Shown here: piece by piece, positions 28,876 through 36,870 of the stretch
Layout of the letters: each line of letters starts with the position of its first letter
Numbering within the stretch: position 1 is the stretch's first letter
Source of the DNA: Halolactibacillus sp051746745
Lineage (GTDB): Bacteria; Bacillota; Bacilli; Bacillales; Amphibacillaceae
DNA length: 64,000 nt
NCBI GenBank assembly: GCA_051746745.1
Contig: JBNJFJ010000002.1
Coordinates: 5,441 to 69,440 of the forward strand
Reading direction: 5' to 3'
Position numbers and translations under genes: made by a program
The notes under the pieces: model-generated
Databases searched by the model: none
Told to the model about the DNA's origin: nothing
What the model saw: the letters and a program-made list of their open reading frames with translations, nothing else

Positions 28876-29292
28876 CTACTGAACAATCTTACTAATTAGA
28901 TAGATGTCCGTAATTTCCCCTTCTTCCATTAACACATTCATTTCGTCTTTCAAGCGATTCTCGAATCCTGATAAATCATTTTGTAACACTGATGACTCCA
29001 TCTCTACTGTTTGTTTAATTAATATGTTCTTAAACTGAAACATGCGTTTTTCCACTTCCGCTTTAGCATCTTCATTGTTTGTGATGATGTTAAATTGTAG
29101 TTGCGCATAGCGATTATCAGCTAAATCAATATTGATTGATTCAGTCATATAGGAGTATTCAATCTGTTCATCAATCGTTAACTCACGATTAGGGTCGTCT
29201 TGATTCATGAGAATATAGATGATGGCAGCCATACCTAAAATAGACACTAACACAAGACCTATAATAATATTTTTAAATACTTTACTTGCCAT
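28876..29292 (-). CDS. fliL: Flagellar basal body-associated protein FliL
   Basis: Single-pass membrane protein near the stator ring that supports torque. 138 residues: a membrane helix (about 10-30) and a periplasmic-side domain with the family's IDEQIEYSYMTESINIDLAD region. It overlaps swrD by 11 bases; SwrD also acts on torque in Bacillus, so the overlap joins two functionally related genes. Confidence 0.92.
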   Translation of the reverse strand: MASKVFKNIIIGLVLVSILGMAAIIYILMNQDDPNRELTIDEQIEYSYMTESINIDLADNRYAQLQFNIITNNEDAKAEVEKRMFQFKNILIKQTVEMESSVLQNDLSGFENRLKDEMNVLMEEGEITDIYLISKIVQ

Positions 29293-29503
29293 TTACTTCA
29301 CCTACCTGTTGGTGCCAAGGAAACATGCCGATATTTTTATAAAAGGCTTGCGATAAGTGACTCACCTCAGCTTCAGTTTCTTTGACAAAATATTTTTTAC
29401 CATTCACGAGTGTGATTGTTGTATCAGGTAACGCTTCAACCTTCTCGATGTACATTGCATTAAGTGTAAATGTGTCACCTTTAAAATTAGTCACTGTAAT
29501 CAT
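29282..29503 (-). CDS. swrD: Swarming/torque protein SwrD (FlbD family)
   Basis: Small FlbD-type protein; in Bacillus SwrD is needed for high flagellar torque and swarming. 73 residues opening MITVTNFKGDTFTLNAMYIEK, the family start. The gene lies between flgE and fliL as in Bacillus (ylzI). No purine-rich ribosome-binding site precedes the ATG; the upstream 20 bases are pyrimidine/A-rich and follow a strong hairpin. Translation may be weak or depend on flgE message processing. Confidence 0.9.
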   Translation of the reverse strand: MITVTNFKGDTFTLNAMYIEKVEALPDTTITLVNGKKYFVKETEAEVSHLSQAFYKNIGMFPWHQQVGEVNGK

Positions 29504-29513
29504 AATTAAGTTG

Positions 29514-29537
29514 GGAGTAAGCCCAGAGGCTTACTCC
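29514..29537 (-). other. Strong mRNA hairpin between flgE and swrD
   Basis: Ten-base perfect stem (GGAGTAAGCC and complement) with a four-base loop, six bases after the flgE stop. On the minus strand it is followed by CAACTTAATT, not a U-tract, so it is not a canonical terminator. More likely it protects the flgE 3' end or marks a processing boundary. Confidence 0.75.
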
Positions 29538-29543
29538 TTCCTC

Positions 29544-30455
29544 CTATCGTTTTAGATTCACAAGTTCTTGTAAGATTTCATCTGATGTTGTAATGATTCG
29601 CGTATTCGCCTGGAAGCCACGTTGTGCAGTAATCATTTCTGTGAACTCTTCAGCTAAATCGACATTTGACATCTCGAGTGCACCAGAAACAACAGCTGCT
29701 GTACCTCCAGATTCAGGTTCGAATAAAGGTAAATCATTATTGTCTTCATTTAAAACCATACCATCATTTACTGATGAACGGAACATATTCCCACCAATTT
29801 TCTCTAAACCACCCGGGTTCGAGAACTTAGCTATAGCTACTTGTCCAGCCTGTTGAGTTGCTCCATTTTCATTAATATAATTAACAATACCATTTCCTTG
29901 AATACTAAAACTAGCAGCAGACTCAGGGATTCTGATTCGATGAGTTCCTTCTGATAAGCCTTGATTTGTTCCTTCAGATCCAATCTCCATAAAACCTCCA
30001 TCACCAACCAAATATTGTCCATTCGCATTGACAATATAACCTTCTTCATCTAAATACATGTTTCCTGCACGAGAATATTGTAAGTTGACATCATCTAATG
30101 AATCGATTTCATTTTCATCTCCACTTACTCCGTCTCCTGTAGCAAAAACAAACATCCCATCACCTTCAAGCGCCATATCAAGCACTCGGTTGGTCGTTTG
30201 ACGGTTACCTTGGGTGTGAATATTATCAATTGAGCCAAGTTGTGAACCTAAACCAACTTGCATCGGGTTGATACCACCACGAATGTCTGTTGGTGAAGAA
30301 GCACCGGCAGTTGTTTGACTCATCATATCTTGGAAAGTTGTTCTTGCTTTTTTAAAACCAGACGTATTAACGTTGGCAATATTATTACCTACAGTATCAA
30401 GTTTTGTTTGGAATCCACGCATACCTGCGATTCCTGAGTACATTGATCTTAACAT
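29544..30455 (-). CDS. flgE: Flagellar hook protein FlgE
   Basis: Forms the flexible hook outside the cell, exported through the type III gate. 303 residues. The N-terminal rod/hook signature (SMYSGIAGMRGFQTKLDTVG, then NNIANVNTSGFK) and the C-terminal D0 helix (EMITAQRGFQANTRI) are intact; the middle is a variable exposed domain. The ATG at 30455 follows AGGAGG; an in-frame extension upstream runs through a hairpin and is rejected. The gene is flanked by stable hairpins on both sides. Confidence 0.96.
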   Translation of the reverse strand: MLRSMYSGIAGMRGFQTKLDTVGNNIANVNTSGFKKARTTFQDMMSQTTAGASSPTDIRGGINPMQVGLGSQLGSIDNIHTQGNRQTTNRVLDMALEGDGMFVFATGDGVSGDENEIDSLDDVNLQYSRAGNMYLDEEGYIVNANGQYLVGDGGFMEIGSEGTNQGLSEGTHRIRIPESAASFSIQGNGIVNYINENGATQQAGQVAIAKFSNPGGLEKIGGNMFRSSVNDGMVLNEDNNDLPLFEPESGGTAAVVSGALEMSNVDLAEEFTEMITAQRGFQANTRIITTSDEILQELVNLKR

Positions 30456-30473
30456 AGTTAGTTCCTCCTTCTT

Positions 30474-30501
30474 GTATCTACATCTATCAGTCAGTAGATA
30501 C
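30474..30501 (-). other. mRNA hairpin just upstream of the flgE ribosome-binding site
   Basis: Eight-base stem GTATCTAC/GTAGATAC with a 12-base loop, ending about six bases before the AGGAGG of flgE. No U-tract follows. Paired with the hairpin after flgE it brackets the hook gene. Confidence 0.65.
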
Positions 30502-30509
30502 ACATGCCT

Positions 30510-30520
30510 CCCAGTCTGGG
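30510..30520 (-). other. Small hairpin after the TIGR02530 gene
   Basis: CCCAG, one base, CTGGG, seven bases after the upstream gene's stop. It stacks next to the larger hairpin at 30474-30501, giving a two-stem element in a 72-base gap in an otherwise tightly packed operon. Confidence 0.4.
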
Positions 30521-30527
30521 TCCAGCA

Positions 30528-30899
30528 TTAATCAATTATGATTGTTCCATTTATATTTGTGAAAATCTTCTCGCTTGCTTCTTGTCGGTTCATCATGGTT
30601 ATGACCGTTTGATTTTTCGCACTGACAACAAGGGCGGCTTCATCAGTTAACACAAGTGAATCGGTGATGCCTTTTGCCTTAGCTTTTTCAACTTGTTCTG
30701 AAATTGACTGCCATTTTGATTCGTTCATGACAATGTTACGCTCAACCATCCGTTCCTCTGCATGCTTGGTTAACGTTAGATTTGATTTCTTTTGGTCTAG
30801 AATGGTCTGAAACGCCTGCATCGGTTTTGGTTTTGAACTTATTTGTTTTGTTGAGGGCAACATGGCCTGTTTTGGTAGTGGATTAATCTCTATCCCCAT
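30528..30899 (-). CDS. Flagellar operon protein, TIGR02530 family
   Basis: 123 residues, mainly one conserved domain beginning at about residue 40 (TLTKHAEERMVERNI) with the motif LVLTDEAALVVSAKNQTVIT and ending FTNINGTIIID. This matches the TIGR02530 flagellar family found next to hook genes of many Firmicutes. Its place between flgD and flgE suggests a role in hook assembly or length, but no biochemical function is known to me. Confidence 0.85.
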   Translation of the reverse strand: MGIEINPLPKQAMLPSTKQISSKPKPMQAFQTILDQKKSNLTLTKHAEERMVERNIVMNESKWQSISEQVEKAKAKGITDSLVLTDEAALVVSAKNQTVITMMNRQEASEKIFTNINGTIIID

Positions 30900-30908
30900 A
30901 ACACCCTC

Positions 30909-31358
30909 CTATTCTGATGTCTTCGGTGTTGTTACCCGCAATACTTCATCGGTATAGATTTTTTGATCATTATCTAATTCAATGACCGCAAAGCCTTCTT
31001 TTTCAGAAATAGCTTTAACTTGACTCGTGACGATTTCTTTTGGTTCTAGAATGTCACCTGATTCTTCATCAAGTTTATAGTAGCTCACTTCTTTTCCAAT
31101 CATATGACTGTATTGAATGACAGGCGATACAGATTGATTCTTAACTAACTGTTGAATGGAATCATTCATATTCATCATTTGTTCAAGAGATGAAAAAGTT
31201 GTCATTTGCGAGATGAATTCTTTATCATCCATCGGGTCGAGTGGATCTTGGTTTTTGATTTGAGCCATTAATAGTTTTAAAAACTCATCTTTCCCAAGTT
31301 CGCCACTTGGCGCTTCTCTTGTTTGATTGCTTAAATAATATGAAGGATCAATTTTCAT
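30909..31358 (-). CDS. flgD: Hook-capping protein FlgD
   Basis: Scaffold cap needed for hook polymerisation. 149 residues, a short Gram-positive form. The conserved N-terminal region (GKDEFLKLLMAQIKNQDPLD, then PMDDKEFI) is the export and FlgD signature; the C-terminal part is a short conserved tail. Lies between fliK and the hook gene. Confidence 0.95.
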   Translation of the reverse strand: MKIDPSYYLSNQTREAPSGELGKDEFLKLLMAQIKNQDPLDPMDDKEFISQMTTFSSLEQMMNMNDSIQQLVKNQSVSPVIQYSHMIGKEVSYYKLDEESGDILEPKEIVTSQVKAISEKEGFAVIELDNDQKIYTDEVLRVTTPKTSE

Positions 31359-31360
31359 CG

Positions 31361-32692
31361 TTACACTCCTTCCTGACTGAGAATGTCACTGAAATTTAGT
31401 TCAGTTTCCTCCTCGTCTTCTGTATAGATGATTTGTTCGTCTTGATTGTTTGTTTGATCTTCCTGATCTTGATAATCAAGTAATTCTGGTGCACTCGTTG
31501 CGGCTGCTTGTTCGTCTTGTTCCACGATGACTTGATGTGGTGAGAACATGTGACGAAGTTCTTTCATATTAGCTTCTAGTGCTTCTTTTGCCATACTTGA
31601 CGAGGCAATTAGTTTTACAAACATTTCACCATCAATTTCCATCATTTCAACCGTGATCTGCCCTAAATTATTTGGGTTAAGCTGTAATTTCACTTGTTGT
31701 TGTCCTAACAGATTTTTACCAACTTGCATCTTTTGAAGAACCGCTTCAAATTGTTGCATCAATTCTTGATTAAGCGTTTGTTGATTAGAGGCTGCTGATT
31801 GACTCAAGTGAATCGTCAATTGTTCTAACGGTTGCGTGCCTTTTGAAGAGGCAAAAGCTTCACCAAATGATGGTTGTGATTTACCTGACTGGCGTTCAAG
31901 TGCTTGCGATAACCATTTTGAAATATCATCAGTAGTGACTTTACTATGGGTCGCGTAACCTTTTTCACTTAGTGCCATACGAGATTGAAATTTCGTCATC
32001 ATCTCTTTTAGTAACATTTGATTGTCTTCTGATAAGAGTTTACTAGATAAGGCTTGACTTAAGTCCTTCGGTAACGCTTGGAATTCTTGTAATAACGTCA
32101 TCCAATCTTTATTGCCTAACGCACCTGCATTTAATTCTTTTAACAGTGGTGTTACTTGTTCTAGCACAGGTTGTAGTTGAACTAATGCGCTAAGTTGAGC
32201 TAAATCTTGTTCAGATAATTGCTCAAAGTCAACGTCTTGATCTAATTTAATCCCTAAACTTTTTAATAATGATTTAATTTCGTCACTTAATTCACCTAGC
32301 TTAGACAACAACGCTTTTACATCTGCTTCTGTTAATTCAGTTGTGTCTTCAGCATTGATTAAAGCAAGAAGGTCTTGATTGCCTTGTAACTGGGCCAGTA
32401 TTTCATTAAGCTCACCAGTTGTTTCAGCATTCGGTATTAAAGACCCTAGCCCATTACCATCTGATTGTTGCGCCAATTCTTTTACAACCGCACGAATATT
32501 TAAACCGCTCTCGTTTCTGGTCATCTTTTCAGGCAACGCACGTTGGTCATTAGTTAATGGTTGTTGTGATGACTTAGCTAACGTTTGTTTAAAAGCGTCT
32601 GACTGTCGCTTACTCATTTGACTTACATTATTTGTTGATTGTTTCGGTGAGCTGTTTGCGACTTGTTTAAATAACATATCCATCGTATTCAT
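31361..32692 (-). CDS. fliK: Hook-length control protein FliK
   Basis: Secreted ruler that stops hook growth and switches FlhB specificity. 443 residues: a low-complexity Gln/Leu/Ser-rich ruler region and a C-terminal hook domain with the signature VKLQLNPNNLGQITVEMMEI at about residue 340-360, followed by an acidic tail. The ATG at 32692 has GGGAGGTG before it. The similar YlqG protein occurs elsewhere in the window. Confidence 0.93.
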   Translation of the reverse strand: MNTMDMLFKQVANSSPKQSTNNVSQMSKRQSDAFKQTLAKSSQQPLTNDQRALPEKMTRNESGLNIRAVVKELAQQSDGNGLGSLIPNAETTGELNEILAQLQGNQDLLALINAEDTTELTEADVKALLSKLGELSDEIKSLLKSLGIKLDQDVDFEQLSEQDLAQLSALVQLQPVLEQVTPLLKELNAGALGNKDWMTLLQEFQALPKDLSQALSSKLLSEDNQMLLKEMMTKFQSRMALSEKGYATHSKVTTDDISKWLSQALERQSGKSQPSFGEAFASSKGTQPLEQLTIHLSQSAASNQQTLNQELMQQFEAVLQKMQVGKNLLGQQQVKLQLNPNNLGQITVEMMEIDGEMFVKLIASSSMAKEALEANMKELRHMFSPHQVIVEQDEQAAATSAPELLDYQDQEDQTNNQDEQIIYTEDEEETELNFSDILSQEGV

Positions 32693-32734
32693 TGTTTCAC
32701 CTCCCTTCAAATATTACGTAACTTACCTCAGTAG

Positions 32735-33310
32735 CTATTGATACAATAACTCCGTTAATTCCGCTGCTTTTTCAGCTTCCATAAAGGAAAGGATTTCACT
32801 ACGTGCTTCTGATGGTACACCATTTAGAATATCAACCGCAATCTCCGTTGTTGTTTCAGATAAAATACGGGCAGCACTTTCGGGTTCCATATCAGAATAT
32901 GTCGAGACAACTTCCTCTAAACGCGCTTGTTGTTCATTTTGACTCGCAATTTGAGACTGATATTCAGCTAATTGATTGTTTAAGTCAACAATATCACGTT
33001 CTAAAGCTTCAATTTCATCGTCTTTTTCAGATGATTCCATCATCAAGCGATTAATTTGAGACTGATAATCTCCGATTTGCGCTAAATACTCCGCTTCCAT
33101 TGCTTCTAAATTCGTTTCAGCTTCTGTCGTAATTAACTTCTCGACACCTGGGACTCGATTAAGAAAGGTTTTGGTGTTTTTTACCGGTTCCATCCCTAAG
33201 AGTGACAAGACAATATAAATAATCGTAACGGATAAGATGAGTGGAATAATAGCTAAAAGTAGATAACTTAACCAACTTTTTTTCTTTTTTTCTTTTTGTT
33301 TTTTCGCCAT
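32735..33310 (-). CDS. ylxF: MotE/YlxF-family protein with MgtE N-terminal-like domain
   Basis: 191 residues: a Lys-rich start, one membrane helix (about residues 14-38), a coiled-coil (about 65-120) and a C-terminal alpha-helical domain (MEPESAARILSETTTEIAVD, then ILNGVPSEARSEILSFM) of the MgtE intracellular type. In related operons the gene lies between fliJ and fliK, and MotE proteins help the motor or export apparatus. The ATG at 33310 is preferred over one 18 bases earlier because GGTGA precedes it, four bases after the fliJ stop. Role here is inferred from context. Confidence 0.85.
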   Translation of the reverse strand: MAKKQKEKKKKSWLSYLLLAIIPLILSVTIIYIVLSLLGMEPVKNTKTFLNRVPGVEKLITTEAETNLEAMEAEYLAQIGDYQSQINRLMMESSEKDDEIEALERDIVDLNNQLAEYQSQIASQNEQQARLEEVVSTYSDMEPESAARILSETTTEIAVDILNGVPSEARSEILSFMEAEKAAELTELLYQ

Positions 33311-33314
33311 ATTT

Positions 33315-33761
33315 TCACCGATCCCCATGATTATAATATTGTCTGATGGACGCTTCGTCCAACATCTTGCTTTCTGTTTCTTTTTCTTTCGATTTGATTA
33401 CTTCCCACTTATGATCAATAATTTTTTCATACTTTTTCACTTCAACATGCTGATCTGTGAGCATCGACCGTTTATCTTCCATAATCGAGCGTTTTTCATC
33501 TACGGTTGCTTCAACGTGCAAGATCTGCTTTTTTAATTGTTGCAAGTAGGTGTGATGTGTCATGAGCGACGTGACAGAACCTGATGTATGAAGAGCTTGT
33601 TGATATTTATCTTCAATCGTTTCTTTTTGTTTTAAGAGTTGATAGAGTTCTTCAGCGACAGTTTCAAACTCGGTTACGGCAGACTTATATTCAAGCTGAG
33701 CTTCGTTTTTAAGATTTTCTTGATGATGTAAAATTTTTTCGAATGCTTGGACATTAGTCAT
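33315..33761 (-). CDS. fliJ: Flagellar export chaperone FliJ
   Basis: Export chaperone that couples the FliI ATPase to the gate. 148 residues, almost entirely predicted coiled coil (for example EKILHHQENLKNEAQLEYKS), the expected FliJ form. Sequence is poorly conserved, so position after fliI and the coiled-coil length carry much of the call. Confidence 0.88.
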   Translation of the reverse strand: MTNVQAFEKILHHQENLKNEAQLEYKSAVTEFETVAEELYQLLKQKETIEDKYQQALHTSGSVTSLMTHHTYLQQLKKQILHVEATVDEKRSIMEDKRSMLTDQHVEVKKYEKIIDHKWEVIKSKEKETESKMLDEASIRQYYNHGDR

Positions 33762-33767
33762 CTGATA

Positions 33768-35075
33768 TTACCCCCCATATAGTAAGGATTCCACCTGATT
33801 GATCGCCGTCTCTCGATGACAATTATCTTCAATCCCTTGTTTTAAGAAATTGATAATTTTTGGATGCAATTGAATCGCACGGTCAACTTGTGGATTGGAC
33901 CCACGCTTATACGCGCCGATTTGAATCAGTTCATAGTTTTCTTCGTAACTTGCGAGATAACTACGTAACTCATTAGCAAGTTTTTGTTCTTTCTCTGTCG
34001 TAATTTGTGGCATAACCCGGCTAATAGATTTGAGTACATTCAGTGCAGGGTATTGCCCCCGTTCAGCTAATTTACGGTCTAATACAAAGTGACCGTCTAA
34101 TATCCCTCGGGTCGTATCGGCAATCGGGTCGTTTAAATCATCCCCGTCGACAAGTACTGTGTAAAACGCTGTAATCGTCCCTAAATCACTTGTTCCCGTT
34201 CGTTCTAATAGCTTAGGTAAAATAGCGAAGACAGAAGGTGGATATCCTTTTGTCGTTGGCGGCTCACCTGTGGCTAACCCGACTTCACGCTGAGCCATCG
34301 CCACACGCGTAACGGAATCCATCATTAAGTTGACATTATAGCCTCTATCTCTAAAATACTCAGCGATTGAGGTTGCGGTATATGCCCCTTTAATCCTCAT
34401 TAAAGCTGGTTGGTCAGACGTTGCGACAACGACGACAGATTTTTTTAACCCCTCTGGCCCGAGGTCTTTTTCTATAAATTCTCTTACCTCTCGCCCCCGT
34501 TCTCCGATAAGCGCAATGACGTTAATATCAGCTTCACTGTTACGGGCAATCATACCGAGCAATGTACTTTTACCAACACCACTACCGGCAAAAATACCGA
34601 TACGTTGACCTTTTCCAACCGTAAGCAAAGTATCAATCGTCTTAACCCCGATTTCAATCGGTTCTAAAATCCTTGGACGTTTTAACGGATTCGGTGGCGA
34701 TTGTTCTGTATTCATCGCGAGTAATCCTGATGGTAACTTAGAATCATCGAGCGGCATGCCAACAGCATTGATCACTTTTCCAACAAGCCGTTGACCCACT
34801 TTAATCGTCAACGGCTTACGTGTTGCTTCGACTAAACTGCCTGGTCCGATATCATTGATTTCAGTATAAGGCATGAGCACCACGACATCATCATTAAAGC
34901 CAACAACTTCCGCCATAATTTTGTCATAGTTTGACGTATGAATGTAACACACTTCTCCCATTTTTACTTCGGGACCGGTTGATTCAATCATGAGACCTAC
35001 AACGCGCTTGACTTTACCAAAATGGGTATATGTCTCCGTCTTATCAATCACATCAACGAGTTGATTAATATCCAC
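33768..35075 (-). CDS. fliI: Flagellum-specific ATPase FliI
   Basis: Hexameric ATPase of the flagellar export apparatus, related to F1-beta. 435 residues with Walker A GSGVGKST (about 164-171), the LIGERGREVREFIEKDLG region and Walker B LMMDSVTRVAMAQREVGLA. Overlaps fliH by 11 bases; FliH is its negative regulator and binding partner. Confidence 0.97.
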   Translation of the reverse strand: MDINQLVDVIDKTETYTHFGKVKRVVGLMIESTGPEVKMGEVCYIHTSNYDKIMAEVVGFNDDVVVLMPYTEINDIGPGSLVEATRKPLTIKVGQRLVGKVINAVGMPLDDSKLPSGLLAMNTEQSPPNPLKRPRILEPIEIGVKTIDTLLTVGKGQRIGIFAGSGVGKSTLLGMIARNSEADINVIALIGERGREVREFIEKDLGPEGLKKSVVVVATSDQPALMRIKGAYTATSIAEYFRDRGYNVNLMMDSVTRVAMAQREVGLATGEPPTTKGYPPSVFAILPKLLERTGTSDLGTITAFYTVLVDGDDLNDPIADTTRGILDGHFVLDRKLAERGQYPALNVLKSISRVMPQITTEKEQKLANELRSYLASYEENYELIQIGAYKRGSNPQVDRAIQLHPKIINFLKQGIEDNCHRETAINQVESLLYGG

Positions 35076-35856
35076 GTTGCATCTCCTCCATTGTTTCCGT
35101 TAATGCCTCATGAATTTTTTCTAATTGACGATCGACACTGACGTCTAATTGTCCACTTGGCGTTTCAATCACACAGCCGCCGGTTGGTAACTTATCATCA
35201 GGTAACACAGACAGCATGACACCTTCATTCAGCACCCGTGTCAGTTCGTCGGTTTGCGAGTGAATCAAATCGAAGTCTTGAATACTCGTCCGGATACGAA
35301 TAATTGTTTGATCATGATAGTCTTTAATCGCTGTTTTCACAATGGGTAGTAGAGCGTCCTTCGACATGACTGCATCAAAAACGACTTTTTTTGCGACAAC
35401 CATAGACAGTTCTACGATATCGGCATGTGCCTTTTCAATAATGATTTCTCGCTCTTGTTCAGCTTGATGGATGATCTCATTCGCTTGTTCAATTCGCGAG
35501 GCAAAATCAGCTAAGGCCGCTTGTTCACCAGTTTCGTATCCGGCTTGATAGCCCTCGTTTTTGGCCGACTCAATTAACGTTTCTTTTTCACTCTGCCAGT
35601 CTTGTTTCTGTTGGTTAATGTCTTGTTCAGCTTGTTGTTTTTCTTGATCAATCTGTTGCTGTATGTTGGTTAGCTCTTGCTTTAATTGCATGAGTTCATC
35701 ATTCAGCTGTTTTTTTTGATGTTCTAACTGCTCAATTTCTGAGAGTGATTCATCTTCTTCTGTTAGCGTGTCATCCACATGAACAGGCTCTTCAACTTTA
35801 AACTGAATCGGCTTTAGTTTGATTTCACGGGCTTTAAATGGTTTAAAATCAGACAA
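35065..35856 (-). CDS. fliH: Flagellar export protein FliH
   Basis: Binds FliI and anchors it to the C-ring. 263 residues from the chosen start: a Gln/Glu-rich coiled coil (residues about 40-110, many QQ and EQ pairs) followed by the conserved C-terminal FliH/YscL domain ending in GGCVIETPSGQLDVSVDRQL. A TTG at 35856 is chosen, nine bases after GGAGGAG inside the end of fliG. The nearest ATG, nine bases upstream, directly abuts that element. The start is the least certain part. Confidence 0.9.
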   Translation of the reverse strand: MSDFKPFKAREIKLKPIQFKVEEPVHVDDTLTEEDESLSEIEQLEHQKKQLNDELMQLKQELTNIQQQIDQEKQQAEQDINQQKQDWQSEKETLIESAKNEGYQAGYETGEQAALADFASRIEQANEIIHQAEQEREIIIEKAHADIVELSMVVAKKVVFDAVMSKDALLPIVKTAIKDYHDQTIIRIRTSIQDFDLIHSQTDELTRVLNEGVMLSVLPDDKLPTGGCVIETPSGQLDVSVDRQLEKIHEALTETMEEMQRGY

Positions 35857-36859
35857 TAATATCATCTCCTCCACCACGTGCAATCACAATCTCACCTACT
35901 TCTTCAAGGCGACGAATAGCTGCTACAATACGTGTTTGTGATTCTTCAACGTCTTTTAGACGGACAGGACCCATAAACTCCATTTCCTCTTTAAAGGTTT
36001 CAGCCATACGTGAAGACATGTTGCTAAAGACAACCTCTTGTACTTCTTCACTTGCGACCTTAAGCGCGAGACGTAAGTCATCGTTTTCAACCTCCCGAAT
36101 CACACGTTGAATCGCCCGATTATCAAGCGTCACAATATCTTCAAAGACAAACATCCGTTTTTTAATCTCTTCAGCTAATTCAGGGTCTTGTATTTCTAAA
36201 GCATCGAGAATGGTACGTTCCGTTGAACGATCGACCCCGTTAAGCACTTCAACAACCGCCTGAATTCCACCGGTTTGCGTGTAATCTTGGGTGACAGTTG
36301 ATGAGAGTTTCTGTTCTAAAATACGTTCCACCTCGTAGATGATTTCCGGCGACGTTGAATCCATTAACGCAATTCGTTTCGCGATATCTGCCTGCATCTC
36401 TTGAGGTAATTCAGATAAAATCTGTCCAGCTTGTTCATTATCTAAGTATGACAATATAAGCGCGATGGTTTGCGGGTGTTCTCCTTGAATAAAGTTCAAA
36501 ATTTGATTTGGATCTGTTTTACGTGCAAAATCAAACGGTTTAACTTGTAAAGAAGAGGTTAACCGCCCAATGACTGCTTGGGCTTGTTCTGCACCAATCG
36601 CTTTTTCTAACACTGTTTTCGCATAAGAAATCCCGCCCTGGGCGATATAATCCTGTGCTAGCGCGATTTGATGAAATTGCTCTAGCACTTCTTCTTTTTG
36701 ACCGCTTTCGACCTTCTTCACACCTGAAATTTCGAGTGTGAGTTTTTCAATTTCTTCTTCTGTCAAATGTTTATAGACTTGAGCAGACACATCTGGTCCG
36801 AGTGAGATGAGAAGGATTGCTGCTTTTTGTCTACCCGTTAGTTCTTGTTGTTTCGCCAC
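35849..36859 (-). CDS. fliG: Flagellar motor switch protein FliG
   Basis: C-ring protein that contacts the stator and transmits torque. 336 residues (Bacillus 338). N-terminal FliF-binding, middle (EHPQTIALILSYLDNEQAGQIL) and C-terminal domains are all clear; the charged torque helix region DIVTLDNRAIQRVIREVEND is intact. Its stop overlaps the fliH start. Confidence 0.98.
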   Translation of the reverse strand: MAKQQELTGRQKAAILLISLGPDVSAQVYKHLTEEEIEKLTLEISGVKKVESGQKEEVLEQFHQIALAQDYIAQGGISYAKTVLEKAIGAEQAQAVIGRLTSSLQVKPFDFARKTDPNQILNFIQGEHPQTIALILSYLDNEQAGQILSELPQEMQADIAKRIALMDSTSPEIIYEVERILEQKLSSTVTQDYTQTGGIQAVVEVLNGVDRSTERTILDALEIQDPELAEEIKKRMFVFEDIVTLDNRAIQRVIREVENDDLRLALKVASEEVQEVVFSNMSSRMAETFKEEMEFMGPVRLKDVEESQTRIVAAIRRLEEVGEIVIARGGGDDIIV

Positions 36860-36870
36860 TTTGACTCCCC

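Noticed and set aside
33270..33310. Poly-Lys stretch at the start of ylxF as a possible frameshift site
   Set aside because: The A-rich run encodes a normal Lys-rich N-terminus before a membrane helix, and the frame is continuous.
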